Program-made: the position numbers and the translations under genes
Shown: piece by piece, positions 1 through 13,639 of the stretch
Layout of the letters: every line of letters starts with the position of its first letter
How positions within the stretch are numbered: position 1 is the first letter of the stretch
The notes under the pieces: generated by a model
Seen by the model: the letters and a program-made list of their open reading frames with translations, nothing else
Databases searched by the model: none
What the model was told of the DNA's origin: nothing
NCBI GenBank assembly: GCA_021442155.1
Contig: JAKCPB010000047.1
Span: 310,001 to 374,000 of the forward strand
Source of the DNA: Cymbidium sinense
Lineage: Eukaryota; Streptophyta; Magnoliopsida; Asparagales; Orchidaceae
Direction of reading: 5' to 3'
Length of the DNA: 64,000 nucleotides

Positions 1-3000
1 ATAGCTTGGTCTTTTGTGAAATAAATTTCAATGTCATTGGATTTCCACCATTAGATTTGATTGTTATGCTTCCCTAAAGGTGGGATCATTTTCATCTCCA
101 TTCCAGCAACAATAGATGGACGGTAGCCATTATTTTATGCCCAGGAAATAGATCATGGATGATTCATCCTGTGTGATTGGGGTGGATGCTCTTGATCAGA
201 TCACGCTCAGAGTATCTGATTAATCCTTCAAAATTGTGGGTTTAATTATGACCATCCAATTTTAGATTGGACGGTCCATGGAGTTACCGCGTGCACTGCC
301 ATCTGAGTTAGCACTTGGATGTGACAACTTAAATAACGAATCCCATCACGCCACGTGGAAAGTGCACCGCGTCAGCCACCATGTGGCCTGATGGGATTAA
401 GTCTTTAATTAAGTCTAATTAATTAGTTTTTAATCTTGAAACTTCCTAAATTCATAACTAATTCTAGAAAAATTCAAAAAATACAAGCTTAGGCTCATTT
501 GAAAGATATTTTAGAGTAAAATCTAGAAAAAATATTATTAATTGATTTTGAATAGTGGATTTAGCTTAATTAAGATTTAATTGGAAATGTAATTAACATA
601 ATTACTCCATAATTAACCATCTAATTAATCTCAAACTTTCTGTGCATGTTTAGGGGGATGACCTCTGCCTTTTTTATTTTTCTAGGATTTTATTAGTTGC
701 TTAATTAGGGAAACCAATGGATTAGGCCTTAATAACTTTTTTAATATTATTAGTGATAATTAAGTAAATGAACAGTAAATTAATCAATCAATTAAGCTTA
801 TTAACTTCTGTTATTGATGATGAAGTCTAGGGAAATGGAGTGGGATTCCCTCTTCCAATCTTTTCTTTAAGTCTTCTCTAATCCCTCTTAAATAATTAAT
901 TAATTAACACCCCTTAATTAATTAATTAATCAATAAGATTAATCAAAATTCAAATCATATCTGATCCTTAATCAACTAATTGAAAGAATTTAGGGATTGA
1001 GACTTAGGCTCTCTTCTTTGTCTCTTTCTCTAAGCCCATCTCATTTTGGTTGGATAAGGTTAATTAAGGTTAAATTAGCTAATTAATGAACTTAATTAAT
1101 TCAATTGAATCTATTTCTCTAATTTAATCTTGGGTAGCTCTTTAGGTGTCCAATGACTTAAAGTGAGAGATGATGAAATTATGGTTAGCTCACATGTCTG
1201 AGAAAATCATAAAAGTAGCTAAGTGAGATCCCTTAAGCCTAATTAACTATTAATCATGAGCCAATTGCATTAGGCCCCTTTCATTTCTTAGGAGCATTAC
1301 AAATTTACTTTTCATGTGATTGCATATCATATTGGCTCATTATTAATTAGTTAGTTAACTTAAGATGATGTAGGTAAGGGTTAATTAATTGGCTTAATTC
1401 ATACCCTAACCTAATTAAACTATAAAATCAACCTAATTACTTCTTCATTAAATTAAATTAACTCACACATGAGGAATGGGATTAGGATCAACAAATCTCT
1501 TTTACTTTCCTTAACTCAAATCAAACATAAAGATAAAATAACATTAAAAAACTTTTGGTTTATTTTAAATAGCCTTATTTAGTATGATTATCCTTAGGAA
1601 TTAATTGGAATGAATGAGCTCATGTGCTTATGTTCCTTTATTTCTTTCCAATCATGTTAAATATTTCTTGCCATGTGTAATCATGCATTCATTTCTTTTA
1701 AAATTAACTAAATGAAATGGTTTCTTTTATGTCTAATTGCATGTGTTGATCTAAACTAAAAATAGGTGTAGCTATTATTACAATTAAACCAAAAGTTATT
1801 TTCAAAAGCTCATAAATCAATTATAATAATAGGAGTGATGTTAATTACAAATAACTATAAGTTTGCATGTGTTGATAATATAAGATATGCAATATGAAGT
1901 TCTCTTTCCTTATCTTACATGGATTCATATAGAATTTACAAACGTATAGTTCATTTGAAAGAACACAACATTTGTCTAAATCTATTCCTATGCATCTCCA
2001 TGCTAAGACTTAGGAAGAATTTCATATCACATATGTAAATCATATAATCAAATCAAATATGACTTCTTTCATGAATTCTTATTCTTGTGGTTCTTTTTGT
2101 ATATTCATATGTATCTAAGAAAAGTGGTATATTAGTCTGGACACTTTGGGGTTGTGAGACTTTAAGTAGCCCTAAGTAGGTCTTGTACCTTACGCCCCTG
2201 GTGCAGAATAATGGCACCGTACTCACTTAAAACTCTTATACATATGTATGTATGATGCGACCAATGATTAAGAATCATAATTAAATAAATCAAATATAAC
2301 TTTTGCATGGGTTTTCCTACCCTTATAGTTGCTTATACATCTACATGTATCTAAGAAAAATAGTATATTCGTCTACACACCCTGGGGCTACGAGGCTTTA
2401 AGTAGCCCTAAGTAGATCTTGTACCTTACACCCCTGGTGTAGAATAATGGTGATGTACTAGCTTAAACTTTTATATATGTGAATGTGTATCTAGCTAATG
2501 GATGAAAATTCCCTCTTTTCTATTAAAAAGACATGCATTCAATTGAAATATTTAAATTCCAAATACACCTCTTTGCATTCATCATTCAAGTATGCTAAAA
2601 ACATACATTGTATGTATAGGTATGCTTAGAATTTAATCATATGCATGATGGACATGATGGAAATAAATAAATAAACATGTGTTATGTGATAATAATTCAT
2701 TCTAATTAATCTTAAGATATCTTTCTTATTAAATAAGGTCATTTAGAGTGAACTTAAACTTAGGATTGATTAAAATATATAATAAGCCATTCACTAAAGG
2801 AAATTAATTAATTAACTTGCTTTAGAAGTGACTTAAAGTAGGGATAAAAGAGAGATTCTCTCTCTTCCTTCTTTTATAACACTTAGTTGTTTAGTGTAGG
2901 CCATATAAAATAAAAGAAAACACTAAGTAAAATCTTCAAATCAATTAAATCATTTAAATATAAATCAACCCATTATAAATTAAACCCTCACACTTAGCGA

Positions 3001-5200
3001 ATTACAACTCCAAAGCCTAATTAAGATATACCACACAAGCTTTAATTCACACACATTAGACTAAGTTACCATTTCTAGCTTTATATTAGGGCAGTGTATG
3101 GTTTGATGTATGCTTATTTTGTGATGTATTATTGTAAACTGTATGTTAGGGTGTATGTGTGTAGTCTAGATGTTAGGTCGATATTAGCTTAATTTTGCTT
3201 TCTGTAGGGGGTTGTGCTTAAGGGGCTGCCATAATAAAAATATAAATGCTTTTGCTATGCAGGTTGCTTAGCCCCTAAGCATAACCCAAGTTAGGACATG
3301 TGGGCTTGGTTACCCATGTGTGGGGTGCTAAGTCCAAATTATTCATATAATTGCTTGGGCTGTATGGTATGTTTAGCTAATATTTATTTTATAGGTGTAG
3401 TTAACTTTACTTTTCTTCTTTTAATGTAATTTTGCATTAGGATTAGGATGAGTATTATGGAGGATTAGGATGAGCATTGGTTATAAGACCAAGTCTTATG
3501 TACCATGTGATGCCTTTAGAGCAAGCAAATCCAAATCAAGCCAAAAGGAAAAAAAGAAATGGAGAAAATCAAATGGAGAAATGGAAGATGAAGAAATGAA
3601 GAAGTAAGAATGAAGAATGAAGATCCCCATAATATTCATCATTTGTAATTATAATTATTCTCTTGTAATCCGAGTTGTATAAGGGTAGAGCTTGGCTACT
3701 CACATTTTTTTTTCAGGATGTATGATGGTACTCGACCGCATCGACATTTTATTCTTTTGCAATAGCTTTATAAAATTATTTGATGTTATGTTTAGTTTGT
3801 ACATTAGAAAAAATATGCCTTCTCATAGTTTGTTTATGATTTGTGATTGTTGTATGGCCTAGATGTGATTAGGCTCTTAGGATAAAATAAAATTTTGTAT
3901 CCCATTAACAACTTATAACTAAACTTTTAAAATAACTCATAACCTCATATAAATGCCTAGGCATTAAATCAAGATAATAAAATATTTAATAACCCCTTAG
4001 CTAGATGTTGTATGCTTAATATCATGCATATTCATTTTATTTCACTCTTATTAATAGAGGGCTTCCATCTTTATCAGATAGTAAGGGCATAACCTTTGCG
4101 AGCCTATGAAGGAAGAACACCTCTTTCCCTTTTGATTTGTCCCATAATCAAATTCTCATGCATTTAGGCATACAAAATCCTATAGCCTGAGTCAAAATAA
4201 AGAGTCCCAAATTGAATGAAATTTGATAAAAATTCACATTGGATTTAAGTCATTATTCATACCCCTCATGCTCTAGTCTCTTAGGGAGTGGGTTTAAGGA
4301 CTTATTTTCTTTTCTAAATAATAATAACCTAGCCATCTTGCAAAAGCATATGACTTTTTTACATGAATTTAAAGTGTAGTAGGAGTTAACTGACTGCAAC
4401 TCCATGCGGTAATAAGTCCAGCAGTCAGGTGGTTTACTCTCTCTTATGGAGGTAAATCATATATCCACATTCACCTTAGATTTAGGTCATGCATTGGCCC
4501 TCGCCAAATCTCCCTAGATTTAGAAATTGAGGTTGCTATTTTCCTTTAAGGCTACAAGTATAAATCCTCACCTCTTAAGTATTTTCATAATCTTGTATTG
4601 TGGAATTATAAGTCCTAAATTTCTAATAGAATTTTAACTCAAATAAATTAATCTCTTCAACTTCAAATATACAAAGCCCAACCATAGGATAGATTGGAAT
4701 GCTCACTAGGCTTCTTAGTATCATGAGCACGCCCTACTCATCTCTTTTGGTTTCGATAATAACTCTTCATTTTTGATCCATCCCACTTAATCTTTCAAAA
4801 CGCAACCAATTTATTGATAGTCATATCATTGAATTCTTTGGAGATAACAATCGTCTACTTTAATCTAGAGTATTCTTAAGGGATTCACTTTCCTTAAGAT
4901 GTAATTAATTCTTGATGCTTGCCTCCACATGAAACTTAACAAACCTAGTTTAAATAAATCCTTCTTTACTTTTCCATGTAAAGTAGGAGAAAAATCTCAG
5001 GTATATTCGAAGACCCATCATGCCTTAGGAGTCCTTATTAGGTGATTAGGTCCATCATAGGGTAGTGATTTCTATCTTTTGAGATAGTGCACTATTCCTT
5101 GATGTCATACTCGATCACCTCAATAAGTACATCTTTAGATCTACGTGGTGTCCCCTTACATATACACACATAATGAAACTAAAAATAAACACCATAAATT
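1..5200 (+). mobile_element. Giant LTR, 3' portion, sense strand (copy L0)
   Basis: AT-rich non-coding DNA that matches, as its reverse complement, the blocks at about 8,440-12,716 and 15,650-18,500. For example, the paired 'agtagccctaagtag' segments near 2,170 and 2,405 recur inverted near 10,645 and 16,455. The copy enters at the window edge about 2.7 kb inside the LTR and runs to a primer-binding-site-like motif at 5,205, which fixes the orientation. No credible coding frame was seen. A purine-rich stretch lies at about 3,530-3,630. The GC-richer island near 290-390 is described separately. Assignment as an LTR is inferred from repetition plus the motif. The 5' end is outside the window. 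Confidence 0.6.
290..390. promoter_or_regulatory. GC-rich island with G-box, inside LTR copy L0
   Basis: In very AT-rich surroundings this stretch holds a CACGTG G-box within 'cgccacgtgg' and then 'gcaccgcgtcagc'. The equivalent place in the other LTR copies (about 12,300-12,430 and 18,090-18,200) is also GC-rich and keeps a CACGTG. Conservation of the motif between diverged copies suggests a regulatory site of the element. Function is inferred only. Confidence 0.35.
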
Positions 5201-5204
5201 TTTC

Positions 5205-5222
5205 TGGTGACTCCACTAGGGA
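5205..5222 (+). other. Primer-binding-site-like motif after LTR L0
   Basis: The sequence TGGTGACTCCACTAGGGA follows the LTR end by a few bases. It resembles the tRNA primer-binding sites that open the internal region of Tat-clade Ty3/gypsy elements (TGGCGACTCCGCTGGGGA type). The C-to-T and G-to-A differences from that form are what methylation decay would give. It sets the LTR/internal border near 5,195-5,204 and the + strand sense of the element. Confidence 0.5.
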
Positions 5223-5844
5223 TGGTTCCTCTCTCCATCTCTAGTAGATGATTGTTGTCTCCAAGCATCAATAGTGGACTTGCATTTTATGTGAGTCTGA
5301 GACTATCTTTTCTTCCCTGACACTTAGCTTATTTCATTATTAAGCAAAGTTAGCTAACATCTTTCAGGTTTTAGGACCTCACTCCATGTAGGTCTTGAAA
5401 CCTCTATTGGGCTCCCCAATAGGTAAAAAACAAAATTTATCAATGAAGTGAGAGATAATAAAAATTTAAAACCTCCTTACCACTAGGTTGGTGAGGCGAG
5501 GTTCATCATAAAATTTAAGAAATTAAATTCTTTCACAAAATGAGACTTTCCAAAAGCACTTTTTTTTGAAAATAGTAACCTTCATTTAACATACTCAAAT
5601 TTGTTGAATGAAGATTCTATTTTTAAATCAAAGCATAAAATTGAAACTCCACTCAACATATTTCACATATGCTAGAGTGGAAGTTTCTCTCTTTTCAAAA
5701 TCAAGAAATCTCATACGTGGCATCAAAACATACCATTGAAATCTATCTAACATACTTAAGATTTGCTAAATAAATTTCACCTCTATTTTGGAATCTTATT
5801 TGACATGACACATTTTGGAAAACAAAGATTTCCCCTCTCTTTCC
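5223..5844 (+). mobile_element. Remnant of element leader, no gene seen
   Basis: This is AT-rich DNA downstream of the primer-site motif with no recognisable gag. From about 5,575 it contains loose, degenerate copies of the hairpin unit that becomes regular at 5,905, such as 'catttaacatactc' with 'gttgaatgaag' near 5,585. The rest of the element body is missing. Confidence 0.4.
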
Positions 5845-5880
5845 AAAAAAAAAGAAAAAAAAAAAAGAAAAGAAGAAGAG
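5845..5880 (+). other. 36-nt polypurine tract
   Basis: An uninterrupted run of A and G lies immediately before the hairpin satellite. It resembles a retroelement polypurine tract in composition, but no LTR start (TG) follows it, so it may be only low-complexity DNA. Confidence 0.3.
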
Positions 5881-5904
5881 CACATCAAATACATTTGAAT
5901 CTAA

Positions 5905-6330
5905 TTCCCACTTAACATGTCAAGGTTGTTAAGTGAGAATCTCATTTTCATGTCACATTTGATTCCCACTTAACATATTAGAGTTGTTAAGTGAGAATCT
6001 TATTTTTTTCATGTCATATTTGATTACACTTAACCTATCAAAGTTGTTAAGTGAGAATCTCACTTTCATATACATTTGATTCCCACTTAACATATTAAAA
6101 TTGTTAAGTGAGAATCTCATTTCCATTATACATTTGATTTTCACTTAACATTAAAAACATGCTAAATGAGAGTCTTGTTTTCATAAATTATATTTGATTT
6201 CACTTAACATATCAAGTTTGTTAAGTGAGAATCTTATTTTTATAACATATTTGACTCCCCACTTAACACACCAAATTTGTTAAGCGAGAGTCTCATTTTC
6301 ATGTCACATTTGACTTCCACTTAACATACT
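5905..6330. repeat. 58-bp hairpin satellite, about 8 units
   Basis: The word 'cacttaac' recurs at 5909, 5967, 6027, 6084, 6142, 6201, 6260 and 6318, a spacing of 57-60 bp. Each full unit has the arms CACTTAACA and TGTTAAGTG (or near versions) about 8-10 bases apart, followed by 'agaatctcattttcat'. Each unit can therefore form its own hairpin. Degenerate units extend leftward to about 5,575. The reading frames across it are repeat artefacts. Confidence 0.85.
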
Positions 6331-6409
6331 GTGGTGAAATTTTTTATTTTTTGACTCTTCATCTATCTTTTTGAGGAAAAATAAATGAAGAACAAAAATA
6401 ACAACTTCT

Positions 6410-8345
6410 TGTGTTGGACACCATGTAGATCTGCATATGTTCATATTAGGGTGATCGACTACGACATTAAGGAATGATGTACTATCTTGAGAGATAGAAG
6501 TCACCATCCTACAATAGACCTAATCACCTTAATAAGGACTCCTAAGGACAATGAGTCTTCGGATGTACCAGAGATTCTTCCCATACTTTACATGAAAAAG
6601 TAAAGCAGAGTTTATTTTAACCTGGGTTTGTTAAGTTCTCTATGGTGGCAAGCCCCCATAGTTAATTACATCCTAAGGAATGAGATTCCTTAAGAATATT
6701 CTTGATTAAGATAAATGATCATTGTCTCCAAAGATTTCAAAAATAGGACTATCAATCAATTAGTCTATTTTTAGAAGATCAAGTGAGATTGATCAAGAGG
6801 AGGAAGTTATTATCAAAACCAAAAGAAGATAAGTAGGGGATACGTCTGATACGAGGAAGCTTAGTAAGCATCCCAAACTATCCTTTGGTTGAGCTTTATA
6901 TTTTTGAAATTGAAGTGATTTATTTATTTTAGTTGAATTTTTATTAGAAATCTAGGGCTTACAATTACACAACACAAGATCATGAAAATGCTTAAGAGGT
7001 AAGGATTTATGCTTATATTCTGTAAAGGGAAGTATCAACCGATGAACCTAAATCTAGGGAGCTTTGGCGAGGGCCGAAGCACGACCTAAATCTAAGAAAA
7101 AAATGGGTATATAGTTGTTCAGTTACGTGTGCTATGAAAAGAGTAAAATATGCGTATGGAAGCCTTGATTGCGCATGCCACCATTAATACATAATATGAG
7201 TTTCCAAATATGTAGGCAAGTCTCTTATGCTTTTGCAAGATAGCTAAGCTATTATTTATTTAGAAAGAGAATAAGTCCTTAAACACACCCCCTAAGAGAC
7301 TAGATCATGTAGGATATGATTAATGACTTAAATTTAATGCAAATTTTTATTATGTTTTATTTTCATTCTTGGATAATTTATTTGACACAGGCTATGGGAT
7401 TCATATGCCTAATGCATGAGAAATTTGTTATGGGCCAAAATCAACAAGAAAGAGGTGAGTTTCTACCATGGCTCTCAAAGTCAAGCCAAGTTTCTTGGCA
7501 AAGGTGGAAGCCTTCTATAAGCAAGAGTGAAGAAAGATGCTTTTTATGCATGATGTGAAAACATACAACATCCAGCTAAGGGGTTGCTAAATCTTTTATC
7601 ATGTTTTATAACCTAGGCCTTAGGTGAGGTTATGAGTTATTAATTTTTTTTAAATTTTGAGCTGATTAATTGGATAAAAATTTATTTTTTTCTAGGAGCC
7701 TAATCGCATCTAGGCCATTCATCAAAGTAAGGAAAAAACTAAGAAAAATATGCCATCTTAATGCACAAGCTAAACAAACATCAAATAATTTATAAAGCTG
7801 GTGCAAAAGAATAAAAGGCCTTTGTGATCGAGCTCCATCACACAAACCCAAAAAGAAATTGGGTAGCTGGGCTCTACCCTTATACAACCTAGATTATAAA
7901 TGAATTAATTACATTCAAAAAGGAATTCATGTTATGGGGGTCTTCATTCTTCATTTATTCTTTCTTCATATCTTCTTTTCTTTCCTTTTTCATTTTTCAT
8001 TTTTCTTCTTTTGGTTCATTGGAATGTGGTTGCTCCAAAGGCTTCACATGGTGCATAAGGCATAGTCTTATGACCAATGTTCTTCCTAATCCCCCATAAC
8101 ATTCATTCCAAATCTTAATTATAAAATTACATGAAAATGGGAAAAGTAAATCTAACTAAAACCTGTAAAATAGAGATTAGCTAAACACACCACACATCCC
8201 AAGCATATATATGAATAAATTGGACTTAGCACTCCACACATGGGTAACCAAGTCCACCTGACCTATTTTGGATTATGCTTAGGGGTGTAAACAACTTGCA
8301 CTGAAAAAGTATTTATATTTTTATTATAGCGCCCCTTAAGCACAA
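6410..8345 (-). mobile_element. Giant LTR fragment, antisense (copy L3)
   Basis: This is the reverse-complement counterpart of about 3,190-5,160 and a direct repeat of 8,440-9,850. Shared landmarks include 'gacaccatgtagatctg' near 6,418, 'caagcccccatagtta' near 6,650, and 'gcgccccttaagcacaatc' near 8,330. It contains a middle section (about 7,650-8,120) that the next copy lacks. No genuine gene was recognised; the short open frames here are not conserved between copies. Confidence 0.6.
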
Positions 8346-8439
8346 TCCCCTATAAAAGTGTTGGTTTAAAATTTTTATAGGGTGTCACCTTCAAATCTGT
8401 GGGGAGAAAGAAAAGGCAAGACACTATAAAAAATTATCT
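8346..8439. other. Unassigned spacer between LTR copies L3 and L2
   Basis: About 95 bp separate the two antisense LTR copies. The stretch has 'gggtgtcaccttcaaatc' and a purine-rich 'ggggagaaagaaaagg'. I found no counterpart in the other LTR copies. Confidence 0.3.
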
Positions 8440-11400
8440 TGTTAAGACACCATGCAGATCTGTAGATGTACTTATTCAGGTGATTGAGTACATCATCAAG
8501 GAATAGTGTACCATCTCGAAAGATAGAAGTTACTACCCTTTAATTTACTTAATCACCTCGATAAGGACTCCTAAGGATGATGGATCTGCATATATACCAG
8601 AGATTCTTTCCCTACTTTACATGGAAAAATAAAGTAGGGTTTATTTTAAACTGGGTTGTTAAATTCCCTATAGGGGCAAGCCCCCATAGTTAGTTACATC
8701 CTAAGGGATGGGATCCCTTAGGAAAACTCTCGATAAGGTTAATGATCGTTATCTTTGAAGATTTTAATAGGAAAGACTATCAATCAATTGGTTTTATTTT
8801 GAGTATAAAATGGGATTGATCAAAAGAGGGAGTTTTTATCGAAGCCAAAATGGAAGACAAGTAGGAGATGCAAACGATGCTAGAAAACCTAGCGAGCATC
8901 TCAGACTATCCTATAGTTGGGCTTTACATTTTAGAAATTGATTTAGTTTGTTTGAGTTATATTTTTCATTAGAATTTTATGACTTAAGATTCCTTAACAC
9001 AAGATTAAGAAAATGTGTAAGAGGTGAGAAATTATGCTTATGGCCCACAAAGGGGAGAAGCAACCTCAGAACCTAAATTTGGGGAGCTTTGGCAAGGGCT
9101 GGAAGCACAACCTAAATCTAAGACAAAAGTGGGTAATTGGTTTGCCTCCACATAAGAGGACAAACCACCCAACAACTTAGACTTACAATTTCCTTGGGGT
9201 GGCCACCAACTAACTCCTCATATGATTTTAAATACATGTAGGCAAGTTTTTATGCTTATGTAAGATATCTAGGCTGTTGTTATTTAGAAAGAGACTAAGT
9301 TCTTAAACTCACTCCCTAAAGAGACTAGATCATGTAAAGGGACATGCTTAAAATGGCCTAAATCTAATGCAATTCAAATTTCATTTTATTTTTATTTTTG
9401 GACAATTATTTTAACTCAGGCTAATAGGAGTTTTATGACTAATGCATGAGAAATCATATTACTGGCCAAAATTAGTGAGAAGGGAGGAGGTGAGTTTCCA
9501 TCGCAGCTCTCAAAGGTCAAGCCAAGTTTCTTTGGAAAAGGTGGAAGCCCTCCAATCAAGAGTGAAATAAGATGCATTTGTGCATGATAAAGAAATACTT
9601 ATCCAACTAAGGGGTTGCTAATTCTTTTATCTTGATTTTAAACCTAACTAACATCTGCAAAATAAAGGTTAGCTAAAACACCCCACACAAATCCCAAGCA
9701 TGTATATTAGACTTATCACCCCACACATGGGTGACTAAGTCCACCTAGCCTATGGATTATGCTTAGGAGTATAAAGCACCTACAAGCAAAAGCATTTATA
9801 TTTTTATTTATGATAGCGCCCCTTGAGCACAATCCCCTACATAAAAGAATAGTTAGACTAAAAATGTCCTACCATTCATTCTATGAGCATACACCCTAAC
9901 AGTCTAAAATATATATCATAAAATAAAAAAGCATCAAACCATACACCAACCTAACCTAAGGCTAGAAGTGGCGACTTAAGCTAATGTGTGTGCTTTGAAG
10001 GTTTGTGTGGAATGCTTAGTTAAGGCTTTAGGTTCAAATTTTCTAAGTATGAAGAACATGTTCAACTTAGAGGAGAGTTTCATTTAAGTTGTTTAAGTAT
10101 TTTGGGTTGATTTTATTTTATGTTTTTGATTTGGTTTATGTAGATCCTACAATTAATTACTAAGTTATGAAGAGAGGGAAAGAGAAGAGAACTTCTATTT
10201 CCTTCCCTAACTTAAGCAATTTCTAAAGTAGGTTCACATTTTAGTTTCATTTAGGTGAATGCTTTGATTAAATATTTTAATTAGTCCTAAGTTTAGATAA
10301 ACCCTAAACAAACCTATTCAAAAAGAAAGGCATTTTAAGATTAAATAAAATAAATCAAAATTCACATAACACACATTACTTCATTTCTTTCCCCAACATA
10401 TATAACATGCATATGGATGGTCCCTAAGCATATCTATACATGCAAATGAGAGTATTTAACATACTTTATGATGCATACTAAGTAATCCATTTAAGAAAAT
10501 TTAGAAGTTGAATATGCATGATTTTTCTTAAGTAGAAAGAGTTTTCCTTATCTAAATTTTCACATACATACATGAAAGTAAAAATGGCATAAGTGAGTAT
10601 AGCACCATTGTTAACCAGAGGTGTAAGGTACAAGACCTACTTAGGGCTACTTAAAGCCTCACAACCTCAGGTTTGTCCAGACTAATATACCACTTTCCTT
10701 AAGTACAAACATGTATACAAAAGAAATGAAATAGAAAAGGAATATGCAAAAGTTGTTTAATGGATTCATTTTATCTTATGCAGTTTATGTATGCAAGTAT
10801 GGGTAACCCTTCTTAAATGATAGCATAGGGATGAATAGGGTATAGAATAAAGTAAGTGTTAGGTTCTTTTCAAATGAACCCTACATCTTACTAATTCCTA
10901 TTCAAAACTATGCTAACATAAGAAAGAAAGGAAACCTATACTAAACATGACTTTATAATCTATCACATGCAAGCTTATAATTAAAGCATAAGTAGCACAC
11001 TTTCAATTTTGGTATTTTATTTATGTATTTTGAAAGTAATTTGGATTTAGTAGTGATAATAGCCACTCATATTTATACTTTAGCCAACACATGCAAATCT
11101 GACATAAAGTAAACAATTTCATTTTAAAATTTGAATTTCAAAACTATGAGTGTATGAAATCACATGGCAAGCAACTTAACATGTTCTGGAAAGATCCAAA
11201 GCAATGAACGCATATAAACAAACTCACTTTACTTAAATCCTAAATACATTCTTATGGAATAAGAAAATTTAGAATAAATCAAAGTGAATTTCAAAATGAT
11301 TATTGTTTAGTTTAAAGTTTAATTTAATTTTGAAAAGGAGAGATGAGTTTGTTATTCCTAACCCATTCCCACATGTATTTTGTATTTTTTAATTTTTAGA

Positions 11401-12299
11401 TAATTATATCCATTTTTATTTTTTGATTAGGTTAAGGTATGAATTAAGTAGCTTAATTAACCCTTACCTACACCACCTTAGAAGAATTAACTAAATAATT
11501 ATGAGCCACTGAGATAACATAAAACCCACATGAATTTAAATTTGCAATGCACCTAATAATGAAAAGGCCAAATGTAATTTATCTCACAATTAAAAGTTAA
11601 TTAAGTTAAGGGGTTTAGCTTAAGTAATTTCAAAACACCATTTCATACTTATGAATTGGGTTTTGATTTCCTTAATTGAACTTAGGCTTTTAAACACTTA
11701 AGCAACAACCCAAGGTAGATTAATTATGTTTTGGAACTTTTTAAAATTTTTAGAAATTGATTAAGGGGATAATTAATGAATTAACCCTTAATTAAGAGGA
11801 GATTAAGGAGAGAAGAGGGTATTTAGGGAATAGCTTTGGCAAAATGCCCCAAAATTATTCCATGAATCTCCTACTTACTGGATCTAACCTTAATCAACCC
11901 TAATCTTAGGGGTAAAACTAGTAATCATACCCTAATTATGCTTAATTACATGAGAAGGGTAATTAAGGAAATCATATGTAATTAGTCTAATCAAGACTTC
12001 AATAATTCTCAAGAAAATTAGGGGAGGTAGAGGTTATCCCCTAAAACTTACCCAAGAATTTTGGAATTAATCAGAGGCCTAATCAAAGAGTAAGTAATAA
12101 AATATATTGTCTAATAAAACTAAAATTTAGAGAAAATCATAACTTAAAACTCATCAAAATTAATTTTAAAATGTTCTAGGTTTAATTATCTATCCATAGA
12201 TTTTTATTTCATATTTTTTTGAATTTTTTATGAAGAGTTATGAATTTTTGAAGTTCTCTAGATTAATTAGGAATTAATTAATGCATTTACCTAATCCCT

Positions 12300-12430
12300 G
12301 GCTCACGACGCAACACGTGGTGGCGGCGGTCAGCGTGCTTTACACGCATCGCATCGTGATGGGGTGACTTAAGCTGTCACCTCACAAATGGCGGTGGTAG
12401 AGCACGCGCTTTAATTCTCTACTGTCTGAT
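12300..12430. promoter_or_regulatory. GC-rich island with CACGTG, in LTR L2
   Basis: A GC-rich patch in AT-rich DNA contains 'caacacgtggtggcgg' and 'gtcagcgtgc'. It is positionally equivalent to 290-390 and 18,090-18,200. A regulatory role is inferred from conservation of the G-box between copies. Confidence 0.35.
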
Positions 12431-13162
12431 CAAAGATCGGATGGCTAAGGATTCCTCCGCATTTAAAAAGGGATAAACATATATCTAAATGTGTTAAATA
12501 ATCTTAGCTATCCATCTAAAATGTGCGGATGGATGGTTAAGATGATCTTAGTTCTTCCCCTTGATCAACAGAGACCGTCCATACCAAGGGGAAGATCCAA
12601 GCTAGATCTAGCATGGAATCACACAAAATTCAACCTCACCATCAAAAGATAGAGAGCGGAAAATCCAACGATAAAAAATCGATGGGGTGAAAATTTATTT
12701 CACAAAGATCCACAACATATTGAGTTTAGTGATAAAAAAATTCCATACCTCGCTAGAGGTGATCACCAGCACTCGATTCCCTTGGAGAAGCTTCGTCTGG
12801 TTGAGATGAAGCCTTGCTGAGAGTATAAGCACTTGAGATGAAGTGGATCAATGTATGGACCAAATCCTCCTTGCTTGAGCTTCAGCTTTGATCTAATTTG
12901 ATCCTTCCTTGCTATGGGAACTCCAATAAAAGCTTAGGTGCACTCAACTTAACTCCTAGATGAAGTGTGCAAGAGCAATTGGAAGGAAATCAAGTGTGGA
13001 AGAAGTTGGCAATTCACTCTACCTCCCCTATTTTTGCACTATGCAAAACCGAGAAATAGAAAATGGGAAGAGCTCTAGGAGGCTTAGGATCAATTTCCAA
13101 TGGCTCCTCTGGCTTCCTATTCTTTAATCGACCTTGAGTGAGTGAAAAATAGAAGTGAATTA

Positions 13163-13181
13163 GGGGGAGTATATCTCCCCC
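13163..13181. promoter_or_regulatory. Palindrome GGGGGAG-TATAT-CTCCCCC in LTR L2
   Basis: Two perfect 7-bp arms flank TATAT. The same 19 bases recur exactly 5,800 bp to the right in copy L1. A TATA-like core inside a G/C palindrome could be the LTR promoter, but transcription is not shown by sequence alone. Confidence 0.45.
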
Positions 13182-13639
13182 TTGAAGGATTAGACGGTCA
13201 TCAATGCTCTTACCATTTTGATCCAATTGATGAAATTGGGAGGGCTGTTTGATCTATTTTAAGTGTGCACATGGTCGGTTTGATCTAAGGAGTGGATTGC
13301 CAACCTCCCATGTGCCTCAATTTGAGCTTAAGGGGGAGCTTGAAAATTCAATTTTAAGCTAGGGGGTCGGGTTTGGTCTAGGGACCAAATGGGCTGACCC
13401 AAATCTATTGGGTTGGGTGTACCACTCATAACTAAGTCCCCTTGAGCTTTTAGGAAAGCCTCAAGTGATTGTGAAGAGGGTTTGACTAAATTACTCATAT
13501 GTTAAGCTAAAATTTGTTCTATGGCCTAGCGGTAGGATGGTCATTTTATTAATTTTCAACTTTTGACATGATGGGTATATGGAGAAACTAGGTTTGGCCA
13601 AGTTTCATTGGATTTGGAATCCATTTGATAGGGTTTGGC

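Noticed and set aside
5953..6144. 63-codon - strand frame with internal 'RFSLNN' repeats
   Set aside because: It is the hairpin satellite read as protein.
5909..6330. CRISPR array
   Set aside because: The spacing is regular but there are no unique spacers: the whole 58-bp unit repeats, and this is plant nuclear DNA.
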